Below are positions 44,448 to 52,780 of a stretch of 60,011 nt of DNA, piece by piece. The notes under the pieces were generated by a model. That model searched no databases. It was given only the letters and a program-made list of their open reading frames with translations, and was not told the origin of the DNA. The position numbers and the translations under genes are program-made. The DNA lies in assembly GCA_016125285.1 (NCBI GenBank), contig WGMA01000025.1, positions 1 to 60,011 on the forward strand, read 5' to 3'. Position 1 is the stretch's first letter. Each line of letters begins with the position of its first letter. The stretch is from Phycisphaera sp. (GTDB lineage: Bacteria; Planctomycetota; Phycisphaerae; Phycisphaerales; Zrk34).

Positions 44448-44732
44448 TCAGTCCCCGTCCCCGTCGTGGCACGGCTCGACGCCCAGCCGATCGCACAGCC
44501 GGCGCAAATGGTCCCACGCCTCGTCGGTCGCACGCGCGTGCGGGATACGGTTGATGATCAGCTGCAGCGCCTCGCGCTCCGCGTCGTCGATCACGCCGTC
44601 ACGCTCCGCGAGGCGCGTGATGAAGTCGATCTCGCCGACGCCGATCTGCCCGTCGTGCGCAAACAGGTGCAGAAACGAATACCCGCGGATCTGATCCGCC
44701 GCCGAGTCCGCCGGCTGTGGCTGCTCGCTCAT
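44448..44732 (-). CDS. Small acidic helical protein, TerB-like
   Basis: The 94-residue protein is acidic and all-helical. Its core, FITRLAERDGVIDDAEREAL, resembles one half of TerB/DjlA-type domains (acidic D-G-x-I-x-x-x-E pattern), which may bind divalent metal. The C-terminus is Asp/Gly-rich (CHDGDGD). No function can be assigned. It is convergent with the Tat protein and 87 nt before the end of the PVC dehydrogenase gene. Confidence 0.55.
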   Translation of the reverse strand: MSEQPQPADSAADQIRGYSFLHLFAHDGQIGVGEIDFITRLAERDGVIDDAEREALQLIINRIPHARATDEAWDHLRRLCDRLGVEPCHDGDGD

Positions 44733-44819
44733 GGTGTGTCCTCAATCCGGTAGACGACCGTACAGGCATGTTTCATCGTACCGACCCAACGCAAAGATCC
44801 GGTTAGGCCGCGCCTTCCG

Positions 44820-46742
44820 CTACTCATCGGCGATGCGTCGGACAACGAGCTGCCGCAGCTTCGAGGTCTTGATCTGCGCGAGCAGCCCGGCGGCGCGCGT
44901 GTGGTCCGCCGCGACCAGCGGCTCGATCGCGTACCACGTCATCAGCGTCAGGTTCAGGTCGTCGCTGTCGTCGCGCGTGGCCATCGCGCGGGCGACGGAC
45001 CAGCGCCGCTCGGCGGGCATGCGCCGCATCGACGAGGCGATGTGCAGGCGCACGAACCCGTTGTCCGTCGCCGCCATCCGCTCCACCGCCGCGTACACCG
45101 CCGACGACACCTCGCCGTCCTCGAACGCCAGCCGCACCGCCCACGCGCGCAGCTGCTCGTCATCGTCACCCAGCATCGCGCGAGTCGTCGCCTCGTCGAC
45201 GCCGCCGGTGACGTGCAGGCACCACAGCGCCCGCAGCCGCATACGCGCCGCGCCGTCGCCGAGCGCCATCGCCTTCAGCGTGTCGCGCGTGCCGTCGTGC
45301 AGCCGGCCCGAGGCGGCGCGCTCCTGCAGCGCCAGCCGCGCCCGCCGCCCCCACCACTCGTTGCGGTGCGACTGAAGCTCGATCAGCCGCGCGTCGCTCA
45401 TCGTCGAGATGTCGAACGCGTCGAGCTTCGCCGGCTCGCCGTGCACGATCTTGTACACGCGGCCGGTGTCCCGCGATTTGCCGTCGTGACAGCCGCCGGT
45501 CTCCGACCAGTCGATGACGAACACCCCGCCGTCCGGCCCGTACATCATGTTCAGCCCGCGGAACCACGGGTCGGGCACACGCGCCGTGACGTCGCCGTGC
45601 GTCGCGAGATACCCCGACGCGCGGCGTTGCAGCACGTCGCGCACGATCAGACGCCCCTGCAGGTTCAGCAGGTAGACGTGGCCGCGGTACGCGTCGGGCC
45701 AGTTGTCGCCGAGGTAGATCATCGCCCCGGTGTGCGCGTGGCCTCCCTCGTCGATCACCTCACCCGTCGCCGCGTCGGTCCGCCTGCCGTGCTTGTGCGC
45801 CACGCACGACTTCATGTACGCGTAGGCGTGCGGGTTCACGTCCTGGCCGCGCCACCGCTCGACGATCGCGCCCGGCAGCAGGTACCACAGGTGGTCGATG
45901 ACGGTGTTGCCCACGAACAGCTGGCCGTGATCGTCGAAGTCGTACCCCCACGGGTTGGTCATGCCGCGAGCCACGACCTCGAACGCGTGCGTGACCGGGT
46001 GGTACCGCCAGATCCCCGTGTCGAACGCGACGCGCTCGCCGCCGAACGCGCCGGGACGACCGACCGCCGAGAACGCGTTGATGCCCTGCTCGCCGTACAG
46101 CCAGCCGTCCGGCCCCCACCGCAGCCCGTGGAAGATCGCGTGTTTGCCGGCGGCCCACCCGTCGAGCTGCACCACCGGCGGGCCGTCCGGCGTGTCGTCG
46201 CCGTCGGCGTCCGGCACGAACAGCAGGTACGGCGCGGCGCACAGCCACACGCCGCCGTGACCGATCGCGATCCCCGTCAGGTTCGTCCCGCCGTCGAGGA
46301 AGACCTTCCGCTCGTCGAACCGGCCGTCGCCGTCACGGTCCTCGAAGATCAGCACGCGGTCCGTGTGCGCGGTCGGCGACCACTCCGGATACGCGTGCCC
46401 CTCGACGACCCACAGTCGGCCGCGGTGATCGAACGCCATCGCGATCGGCTGCGTCACGTCCGGCTCGTGCGCGAACGCCGTGGCGTGAAACCCGTCGGGC
46501 AGCGTCATGCCCGAGGCGGTGGCGTCGGCCGGCATCAGCGCCGCGGGGGGCGGCGGCTCCGTCTGCGCCGCGACGTGCGACGCCGGGTGGTCCGGCCCAT
46601 CGCCCGCGCCGCCGCCCGGACGCTGCCCCGGGGCGAGCGAAAAATACGCCACGGCGGAACCCGCGAGCGCCGCGCCCATCACGAACGCCAGCGCGTAGCG
46701 ACGCATCGCGGTAACGCGGCCGGTGTCGTGGGAAGTGCTCAT
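44820..46742 (-). CDS. PVC-type membrane-bound dehydrogenase-domain protein with HEAT-like tail
   Basis: The 640-residue protein has an N-terminal membrane anchor (RRYALAFVMGAALAGSAVAYF) and an Ala/Pro-rich linker. A beta-propeller of the PVC-type membrane-bound dehydrogenase family (PQQ-dependent sugar-dehydrogenase fold) spans about 85-440: PIAMAFDHRGRLWVVEGHAYP, DGDGRFDE calcium-like loop, GLRWGPDGWLYGEQG, VIDWSETGGCHD. The C-terminal 200 residues form HEAT-like helices. Larger homologues add a cytochrome c CxxCH domain; none is present here, so electrons would need another acceptor. ATG 46742 is taken as start; an ATG at 46706 is also possible. Substrate unknown. Confidence 0.82.
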   Translation of the reverse strand: MSTSHDTGRVTAMRRYALAFVMGAALAGSAVAYFSLAPGQRPGGGAGDGPDHPASHVAAQTEPPPPAALMPADATASGMTLPDGFHATAFAHEPDVTQPIAMAFDHRGRLWVVEGHAYPEWSPTAHTDRVLIFEDRDGDGRFDERKVFLDGGTNLTGIAIGHGGVWLCAAPYLLFVPDADGDDTPDGPPVVQLDGWAAGKHAIFHGLRWGPDGWLYGEQGINAFSAVGRPGAFGGERVAFDTGIWRYHPVTHAFEVVARGMTNPWGYDFDDHGQLFVGNTVIDHLWYLLPGAIVERWRGQDVNPHAYAYMKSCVAHKHGRRTDAATGEVIDEGGHAHTGAMIYLGDNWPDAYRGHVYLLNLQGRLIVRDVLQRRASGYLATHGDVTARVPDPWFRGLNMMYGPDGGVFVIDWSETGGCHDGKSRDTGRVYKIVHGEPAKLDAFDISTMSDARLIELQSHRNEWWGRRARLALQERAASGRLHDGTRDTLKAMALGDGAARMRLRALWCLHVTGGVDEATTRAMLGDDDEQLRAWAVRLAFEDGEVSSAVYAAVERMAATDNGFVRLHIASSMRRMPAERRWSVARAMATRDDSDDLNLTLMTWYAIEPLVAADHTRAAGLLAQIKTSKLRQLVVRRIADE

Positions 46743-46812
46743 GGACGTGTGATCCGTATCGGGCGCTGTGCCCGGCCGCGCCGCCAATAACGAATCACGG
46801 CACGCCGCGGCG

Positions 46813-47088
46813 ATGATCGAAAACCGACCGGCCAGTATATCAACCGTCGCGCACGGCCCGGCCACCGCCGCGAACCGCATGTGCGCGCTGACGCTCTACC
46901 GGCAGCTCGCCGCGCCACATGCCGGCGAAAACCTCTGGGTCGCGCCGTACAGCATCAGCAGCACGCTGGCCATGATCCTCGTCGGCGCACGCGGGCCGAC
47001 CGCCGATCAGATCGCCGACGTGCTCGCCATCCACCACCTGCCCAGCGACACCGTCCTCGTCCTCGGCCGCGTGACGGACCCGCGATAG
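46813..47088 (+). pseudogene. Serpin N-terminal fragment
   Basis: The 91-residue open frame contains AANRMCALTLYRQL, then GENLWVAPYSISSTLAMILV and GARGPTADQIADVL, matching in order the first helices of serine-protease inhibitors of the serpin family (consensus FAFDLYRQL..ENVFFSPYSISTALAM..GARGET). Serpins need about 370-400 residues; this stops after roughly 80 conserved ones and the downstream sequence shows no reactive-centre region in any frame. It is therefore a truncated remnant. It is divergent from the PVC dehydrogenase gene. Confidence 0.7.
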
Positions 47089-47448
47089 GCGGCGCTCGCG
47101 TCGCGTATCGGCGTCACGCTGGTGCGCACGGCGTGACCTGCCTGATCGGGCCGTTGGAGGGCGCATCGGCGCACCGTTGCGTGACCCGGCGCGCCGCGTC
47201 GCGCCCCCAAAGCGCCCATTCGCGCCCCCTTTGCGCCCCGTCGGGACACCATTCCGCGGCGGCTTTTTGACGTGAATGAAGGACTTATGACGCGGCGTGA
47301 TCCGGCGCAACGACGTAAACCCCTGCCACCACGCGACCGCGTGATGGCGGAGACGATCGCGCGGGGTTCTCGACGTGTCGGCGCGCACGAGATGACACGG
47401 CGAAGCGCGCACCGCGTGTCGGCGCGCACGGCGCGGCGCGCGCGACGG
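47089..47448. other. 360-nt spacer without a convincing gene
   Basis: This very GC-rich spacer separates the serpin fragment from the end of the FAD oxidase gene. Open frames in it have no recognisable domain or ribosome-binding site. A 15-bp direct repeat, GTGTCGGCGCGCACG, occurs twice near 47378 and 47418. It may be decayed coding sequence downstream of the serpin break. Confidence 0.5.
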
Positions 47449-48828
47449 TCAGAGGTTGACCGGCTCGTACGGCGGGGTCTTCGGGTCGATCTGCCCGAGC
47501 AGCATGCGGGCGACCTTGCGGCCCTCGCGGATGGCGTAGTTGGTGCCGCGGTCTTCCGGGTAGACCTGCGCCATCGTGGCGAGCCATAAGTTCTCGACGG
47601 GCATGCGGTACGGCGGCACGACGTCGCTGTAGTGGCGCGTGACGACCGGCTGCGAGTACCGCGCCCGCCAGGTGTGCCATGCCTGCACCCACTCGCGCTT
47701 GAAGTCCGGGAACATCCGCTGGATGTGCGGCAGCGAGTATTCGTAGACCTCTTCGTCGGACATCAGGTAGAGGTCGGCGGTGTGCGGCAGGTACTTCGAG
47801 AGGTACACGATGTGTCGCCCGCCGTAAGTCTCGGGCGGCTCGAAGTTGGTGTGCTCGATGATCGCGACGTAGGGGAAGTCGACGTCGCCGACGTTGAGCC
47901 AGTACGTGTCGGACAGCGAGCGGTCGAGCTGCAGGACGAGGCAGACGTTGGCGAGGTAGTCGATGCGGCTGAGTCGCGCGAGGTAGTCTGCGGGGACGTG
48001 CTCGCGCACAAGTCTACTGACGATGGGCAGCGACGGGGTCATGATGACGTGGTCGGCGTAGACGGTGCCGCCGTCGATCTGCACGGCTTTGACACGCCCG
48101 TCGGCGACGATGAGGCCGGTCGCCGGGGCGTTGGTGAACACCTGGCCGCCGCGGTGCCTGACCTCCTCGGCGATGCGCTCGGCCAGGGCCGCGAACCCGC
48201 CGCGGAAATACGCGAGCATCTCTGCGCCGCCCTTGCCGCGACTGCCGCCGCGCAGCTTCAGCTTGTTCCACATCCACACCGCCGAGATCTGCGACGCGTA
48301 CTCACCGAACTTGCCCCGCAGCAGCGGCTCCCACACCACGCGGTAGACCTCCGGCCCGGCCATCGACGTGAGCCACTGCTCGATCGTCAGGCCCTCCAGC
48401 GACTTCCAGTCGTTGATCCGCCGCGACTTCAGCGCCAGCAGGCCCAGGCGGATGCGATCACGAAACCGCAGCGGCGAGAACTTCAGCAGGTCCATCGGGT
48501 TGGACAGCTTGAAGAAGTTGTTCGCGTAGTACATGCCCGTGCGCGACTCACGCAGCAGCACGTCGTCGTGCAGGCCGAGTTCGTCGATCAGGTTCATCAC
48601 GTGCCGGTCGTTGGTGAACCAGTGGTGGTAGAACTTCTCGAGCTTGACCCCGCCGACGTCGAACGACCCGGCGAGGCCGCCGACGGTGTCGTCGGATTCG
48701 ATGAGCGTGACCTTGCGACCGGCACGCGCGAGTTCGTACGCGGCGGCGAGGCCGGTGAACCCCGCGCCGACGATCGCGACGTGCTCGGCGTGCGTGTCGG
48801 GTTGCGAATCTGGCGGCGAGTCTGGCAT
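47449..48828 (-). CDS. FAD-dependent amine-oxidase/protoporphyrinogen-oxidase-like flavoprotein
   Basis: The 459-residue protein has an N-terminal FAD-binding Rossmann fold (VAIVGAGFTGLAAAYELARAG, then TLIESDDTVGGLAGSF). The rest resembles the flavin amine oxidase superfamily, including UDP-galactopyranose-mutase-like, carotenoid desaturase-like and protoporphyrinogen-oxidase-like members. Family signature YPEDRGTNYAIREGRKVA, which contacts FAD, is near the C-terminus. It sits 96 nt downstream of a flippase-like gene and a GT2 gene on the same strand, so action on a polyprenyl- or lipid-linked sugar is plausible. ATG 48828 is preferred over a GTG at 48840. Confidence 0.8.
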   Translation of the reverse strand: MPDSPPDSQPDTHAEHVAIVGAGFTGLAAAYELARAGRKVTLIESDDTVGGLAGSFDVGGVKLEKFYHHWFTNDRHVMNLIDELGLHDDVLLRESRTGMYYANNFFKLSNPMDLLKFSPLRFRDRIRLGLLALKSRRINDWKSLEGLTIEQWLTSMAGPEVYRVVWEPLLRGKFGEYASQISAVWMWNKLKLRGGSRGKGGAEMLAYFRGGFAALAERIAEEVRHRGGQVFTNAPATGLIVADGRVKAVQIDGGTVYADHVIMTPSLPIVSRLVREHVPADYLARLSRIDYLANVCLVLQLDRSLSDTYWLNVGDVDFPYVAIIEHTNFEPPETYGGRHIVYLSKYLPHTADLYLMSDEEVYEYSLPHIQRMFPDFKREWVQAWHTWRARYSQPVVTRHYSDVVPPYRMPVENLWLATMAQVYPEDRGTNYAIREGRKVARMLLGQIDPKTPPYEPVNL

Positions 48829-48924
48829 AGGTGGCGTCACGTATCAGAAGGCGTCACGGCGGCGTCGGTCGTCCGACGGCCGGCCTGTATGTTAGCGGCA
48901 GTTGAGCGGCGTGTGCGGGCCTTG

Positions 48925-50010
48925 TCACGACTGGTCGGCCCCGGCCTGTTCGTCGGCGGATGCGTCGGCCGCGGCATCGGCGGTGTCGTGCGCGGCGTGC
49001 CACGCCGACCGGCCGCGCGGCGCCAGGAAGAACAGCCCGCCGACCACCGTCACCGGCAGCCACAGCACGAGGTGCACCAGCAGCGCGAACGCCACGGCCG
49101 CGTCGCTGTCGGCGCCGTACGCGATGATGCCGAGCTTCGTGCCGAAGTCGAACGGCCCGACGTTGCCCGGCGTCGAGGGCACGAGCGTCGCCACGGTCCC
49201 CGCCGCCGCGGAGAACCACGGCCCGACCGGGTCGGTGTGGATCGCCAGCGACCACGCCACGCAGAAAAACACGCCGCCCTCCAGCACCCACCCCAGCACC
49301 GACAGCGCGACCAGCTGACCGAGCAGCCCGGGCGAGCGGAACATCGACAGCGTCTCCATCGCCTCGTCGGCCAGGTGCACCGCCTTGCCGACCAGCGTCC
49401 GCTCCTCGGCCGACGGCGAGCGGTCCAGCGACTTGAGCACGCGGCGGAGCGGGCTGAGCAGCGCGACGACGATGATCACCCCCGCGAGCCCGACGCCCGT
49501 AACCCAGACCGCGGTCGTCGTGAACCACGCCGGCAGACTGCCCTCGGGCAGCCAGATCAGGCCGACGAAGAACATGCCCAACAGCGTGAACAGATCGAGG
49601 ATGCGCTCGACGACGAGCGTGCCCAGCAGCCGCATCGGCGACGTCTGGAGCTGGCGGCGGAAGCCGAACACGCGCACCAGGTCGCCGAGGCGCATCGGCG
49701 TGACGTTGTTGATCGCGAAGCTGCCGACGAACGGCCCGAAGCACGCCCGCAGCGGCAGCTTCGGCTCGTAGACGCGCAGCATCACCCACCACCGCGCCGT
49801 CCGCACGCTGAAGTCGATCGCCAGCACGGGCAACGCCACGAGCAGCGGCAAGAGGGCCGCGCCGTTCAGCGTCGCCCACACCTCGTCCCACTTCTGCCCG
49901 CGCACGAGCAGCCAGATGAACAGCCCCGCGATCGGCAGCCCGATCGCCAGACGCGTCAGGCCCTTCCGCCACGAGACGCCCCCACGCTGATCAACCCCAT
50001 CGTCACTCAA
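48925..50010 (-). CDS. Flippase-like integral membrane protein (LPG synthase TM / UPF0104 family)
   Basis: The 361-residue protein has about eight membrane helices and the family landmarks SVRTARWWVMLR, NVTPMRLGDLVRVF and VERILDLFTLLGMF, followed by VPSTPGNVGPFDFG. This family includes the flippase half of lysylphosphatidylglycerol synthases and AglD-type proteins encoded beside GT2 enzymes. Here it lies between a GT2 gene and an FAD oxidoreductase, all on the minus strand, consistent with a three-gene lipid-linked glycan module. The C-terminal tail is Ala/Asp-rich and probably unstructured. Confidence 0.87.
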   Translation of the reverse strand: MSDDGVDQRGGVSWRKGLTRLAIGLPIAGLFIWLLVRGQKWDEVWATLNGAALLPLLVALPVLAIDFSVRTARWWVMLRVYEPKLPLRACFGPFVGSFAINNVTPMRLGDLVRVFGFRRQLQTSPMRLLGTLVVERILDLFTLLGMFFVGLIWLPEGSLPAWFTTTAVWVTGVGLAGVIIVVALLSPLRRVLKSLDRSPSAEERTLVGKAVHLADEAMETLSMFRSPGLLGQLVALSVLGWVLEGGVFFCVAWSLAIHTDPVGPWFSAAAGTVATLVPSTPGNVGPFDFGTKLGIIAYGADSDAAVAFALLVHLVLWLPVTVVGGLFFLAPRGRSAWHAAHDTADAAADASADEQAGADQS

Positions 50011-50050
50011 GACGTCACTGCCCCTTCAACCCGTACGTCGGAGCGGGAAT

Positions 50051-50164
50051 TGAAAAATGCAACATGCAAAGTGCAAAGTGCAAAATGGCCCCGTCGAATA
50101 CCAACGGTCCACCGCTTACGGGTCCCCCACTTTGCATTTTGCACTTTGCATTTTTCAATTTGCA
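50051..50164. repeat. Two-armed heptamer element, TGCAAAG word (family B, copy 1)
   Basis: Five 7-bp units of the TGCAAAr type (50051-50085), a 44-nt GC-richer centre (50086-50129), then five units of the complementary yTTTGCA type (50130-50164). It separates the flippase start (50010) from the GT2 gene, whose stop codon (50155-50157) and last residues are inside the right arm. Confidence 0.88.
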
Positions 50165-51159
50165 TTTTCCACCTCCCCACCGCCTCCCGTCTCCAGTCCC
50201 CTGTCACCTGTCCCCTGCCCGAACCCGAGCTTCTCGCCGACGAGGTACAGCGGTCGCCGCTTGACCTCGCGGTAGATGCGGCCGACGTACTCGCCGATGA
50301 TGCCCAGCGAGATCAGCTGCACGCCGCCGAGGAAGAAGATCGCGATGACCTCGGTGGTCCAGCCGGGCTCGTGCACCTCGGTGAAGATGCGCATGTACAG
50401 CGCGTAGAGGATACCGAGCATCGCGAGGAAGCAGGCGATGAAGCCGGTCATCGTCGCGAGCTTCAGCGGCACGAGGCTGAACGACAGCATGCCGTCGAGC
50501 GCGAAGCGGAGCATCTTGCGCAGCGGGTACTTGCTGGTCCCGGCGAAGCGCGCTTCGCGGTGGTACTTCACGGCGGTCTGCCTGAAGCCGACCCAGCTGA
50601 CCATGCCGCGGATGAAGCGGTCGCGCTCGGGCATGCGTTTCAGCGCCTCGACGACCTTGCGGTCCATCAGGCGGAAGTCGCCAGTGTCGAGCGGGATCGC
50701 GGTGTCGGACATGCGGTTCATCAGGCGGTAGAACGCCTTGGCGGTCAGCAGCTTGAAGGCGGACTCGCCCTCGCGGTCGGTGCGCTGGCCGTAGGCGACG
50801 TGGTAGCCTTCGCGCCACTTGGCGACCATCTCGAGGATCACGGCGGGCGGGTCCTGCAGGTCGGCGTCGATGAGCACGACGGCGTCGCCGGTCGCGAAGT
50901 CGACGCCCGCGGTCACCGCGACCTGGTGCCCGAAGTTGCGGGCAAAGCTGACGACCTTGACGTTGGGGTCTCCCGCCTGGATCTCGCGGAGCAGGTCCAG
51001 CGTCGTGTCGCGCGAGCCGTCGTTGACGTAGATCAGTTCGTAGTCGAGGTCGTCGAGCCCGTCACGCAGCGTCTGGGTCAGCCGCTCGTGCGTCGTGCGG
51101 ATGACCTCCTGCTCGTTGTAACACGGGACGATCACGCTCAGGAGTTGGCGGTCGGACAT
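50155..51159 (-). CDS. GT2 glycosyltransferase with C-terminal membrane helices, repeat-derived tail
   Basis: The 334-residue enzyme has a GT-A domain (LSVIVPCYNEQEVI, VNDGSRDTT, LIDADLQDPP metal site, RTDREGESAFK, DTGDFRLMDRKV) and two C-terminal membrane helices, as in bactoprenyl glucosyltransferases (GtrB-like). ATG 51159 is followed directly by the catalytic domain. The last 20 residues (GTGDRGLETGGGGEVENAN) are not part of the family: they are coded by a one-armed heptamer array and the right arm of a two-armed element, which supply the stop codon. The gene is bracketed by two elements of the same repeat family and is divergent from crcB. Confidence 0.9.
   Translation of the reverse strand: MSDRQLLSVIVPCYNEQEVIRTTHERLTQTLRDGLDDLDYELIYVNDGSRDTTLDLLREIQAGDPNVKVVSFARNFGHQVAVTAGVDFATGDAVVLIDADLQDPPAVILEMVAKWREGYHVAYGQRTDREGESAFKLLTAKAFYRLMNRMSDTAIPLDTGDFRLMDRKVVEALKRMPERDRFIRGMVSWVGFRQTAVKYHREARFAGTSKYPLRKMLRFALDGMLSFSLVPLKLATMTGFIACFLAMLGILYALYMRIFTEVHEPGWTTEVIAIFFLGGVQLISLGIIGEYVGRIYREVKRRPLYLVGEKLGFGQGTGDRGLETGGGGEVENAN
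50184..50218 (+). repeat. One-armed heptamer array, CCCCTGT word
   Basis: Five 7-bp units of the type CnCCnGT (50184-50218) lie within the 3' end of the GT2 gene and abut the right arm of the family B element. On the coding strand they give the GDRGLETG stretch of the protein tail. No complementary arm is found nearby. Confidence 0.7.
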
Positions 51160-51198
51160 GTTGCGGATTGTAGCAGGGGTTCGGGGTTGGGGAGAAAA

Positions 51199-51310
51199 TG
51201 CAAAATGCAAAATGAAAAGTGCAAAATGCAAAATGCCGGCCCGTCTCGGCCGTGTTGCCGCGTTCGGCGCGTCCGTTTTGCATTTTGCAATTTGCATTTT
51301 TCAATTTGCA
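51199..51310. repeat. Two-armed heptamer element, TGCAAAA word (family B, copy 2)
   Basis: Five 7-bp units of the TGCAAAA type (51199-51233), a 42-nt GC-rich centre (51234-51275) unrelated to that of copy 1, then five units of the TTTTGCA/ATTTGCA type (51276-51310). It occupies the divergent control region between the GT2 start (51159) and the crcB start (51334). Confidence 0.88.
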
Positions 51311-51333
51311 TTTCCCCCTGCTACACTCGCGGA

Positions 51334-51720
51334 ATGGGTAACGCAGCCACGCTCGCGGCGATCGCACTCGGCGGCGCGATCGGTGCGCTATGCCGGTTCG
51401 GCCTCGCCCGGCTCGTGGCGATGGCCAGCCCGTCGTTCCCCTACGGCACGCTCGCGGCCAACATCATCGGCTGCTTCCTCATCGGCCTGCTGACCGTCTG
51501 GTTCGAGCAGCGCTCCCTGCCCTACCTCCGCAGCGGCATCCTCATCGGCTTCCTCGGCGCGCTCACGACGTTCAGCACCTTCAGCTACGAGTCCCTCATG
51601 CTCATGGAACGCGGACAGACCCTCGCCGCGTTCCTCAACGTCGTGGGCACCGTCATCGTCTGCCTCGCCGCCGCGTTCGGCGGACTGGCGCTGGGCAAGG
51701 CGATGTTCGTCGCGGGGTGA
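51334..51720 (+). CDS. crcB: Fluoride channel CrcB/Fluc
   Basis: The 128-residue protein has four membrane helices and the Fluc signatures GGAIGALCRFGLAR, GTLAANIIGCFLIG (pore Asn) and GFLGALTTFSTFSYE, where the TTFST segment forms the central sodium site. It should export fluoride as an antiparallel dimer. I see no fluoride riboswitch upstream; the leader instead holds a heptamer element ending 24 nt before the ATG. A DUF190 gene, a known companion of crcB in other bacteria, lies 1.7 kb downstream on the same strand. Confidence 0.93.
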   Translation: MGNAATLAAIALGGAIGALCRFGLARLVAMASPSFPYGTLAANIIGCFLIGLLTVWFEQRSLPYLRSGILIGFLGALTTFSTFSYESLMLMERGQTLAAFLNVVGTVIVCLAAAFGGLALGKAMFVAG

Positions 51721-51726
51721 ATCAGA

Positions 51727-52767
51727 ATGAGCAACGCACGCCTCAATGGCAAGTTCGCGACCGCGATCAAAAACGCACGCCTCAAGGAGGCCATCCGCAT
51801 GATCGCAGACGGTGCTGACATCAACCGGTACTACCCCAGGCTGCTCGGCGCGCCCCTGAATTACGCGGTCTACTATCCGGAATTGTTCGAGGCACTTCTT
51901 GACGCTGGCGCTGACCCTCTATGTGGAAGTGTTCCGCCGCTGCATCGCACACCAGCGATTCACTCCACCCTGCAACCCGGACCCGGTATGGAGCCGTGCA
52001 CAAAGATACTGCTCGATCGCGGCACCGACCCAAATACAAGAGTGCCTCGGAACGGTCGAACACCAGCGATGACTCTGGCGTACTGTTGTGACCATGAGCG
52101 ATCTTTGCGTCTGGCTACGATCTTGCACGATCACGGCGCCGATTTTTCAGTTTGTGATGTAGCGGGGGACTCAGTTGTTGACCATGCGTGCAGGCAGATG
52201 ACACGACTAACGTCCGGTTTTCCTCCCAGCATGAACGTTGAGTCCTTTAAAGAAGTGCCTATGGCATTCATCGACCTAGTGACGCCGTGGTCGACGCCAC
52301 CCCGATATATCGACCCGTGGGACGACACGCCCGAGGATGCCCGACCCGTTGTGTTCAATACGTTGGCGAGACTCGGACACCGCGACGAGATTGATCGTTT
52401 CATTGCCAACGGCGTGATTGAGCAGTTCGGTCGCGAAGCATTGCAACTTGGACTCCGCGGAGCCATCGGGGGCAAGCACCTGGACCTGATTGATCGGTTC
52501 ATCAAACTCGGTGCGGAACTGAATGAAGCCCCACCAATCGAAAGGGATTGGCCAGCGCCGATTATTGCAGCAATATCGCATGAGCACATCCTGCGAGCCC
52601 TTATCGAGCGAGGCGCGAATGTCGATGTGATCGATCAATTCGGCAAGTCGCTGCTGAGGCGACTCGAAGACATCAACTGGCACGATCAGAAGCAGGGCAA
52701 GCACGGGTGCCCGGAACTCATCGAACTCGTCCAAGCAAAACTCGACGAGGAACGGAATCGCGCATGA
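51727..52767 (+). CDS. Ankyrin-repeat protein
   Basis: The 346-residue protein consists of degenerate ankyrin repeats: KEAIRMIADGADINR, PELFEALLDAGADPL, TKILLDRGTDPNTRV, ATILHDHGADFSVCD, LIDRFIKLGAELNEAPP and ILRALIERGANVDVID. There is no leader or membrane helix, so it is probably a cytoplasmic binding protein. It starts six bases after the crcB stop. The base composition is clearly less GC-rich than all neighbours, with many A/T-ending codons, which suggests more recent acquisition. No toxin or effector domain is fused. Confidence 0.8.
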   Translation: MSNARLNGKFATAIKNARLKEAIRMIADGADINRYYPRLLGAPLNYAVYYPELFEALLDAGADPLCGSVPPLHRTPAIHSTLQPGPGMEPCTKILLDRGTDPNTRVPRNGRTPAMTLAYCCDHERSLRLATILHDHGADFSVCDVAGDSVVDHACRQMTRLTSGFPPSMNVESFKEVPMAFIDLVTPWSTPPRYIDPWDDTPEDARPVVFNTLARLGHRDEIDRFIANGVIEQFGREALQLGLRGAIGGKHLDLIDRFIKLGAELNEAPPIERDWPAPIIAAISHEHILRALIERGANVDVIDQFGKSLLRRLEDINWHDQKQGKHGCPELIELVQAKLDEERNRA

Positions 52768-52780
52768 CCATGCCGTGTGA

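Noticed and set aside
50051-51310. CRISPR array
   Set aside because: Units are 7 bp with no spacers, arranged as two opposed blocks, and no cas gene is present.
47632-51333. Very long plus-strand open frame running into crcB
   Set aside because: It is antisense to the FAD oxidase, flippase and GT2 genes, is extremely rich in Arg/Gln/His/Ala, and has no domain. Only the last 129 codons (crcB) are real.
51161-51333. Fluoride riboswitch before crcB
   Set aside because: The leader is occupied by a heptamer element; I do not find the conserved GGnGAUGG-type start and pseudoknot of the crcB motif.
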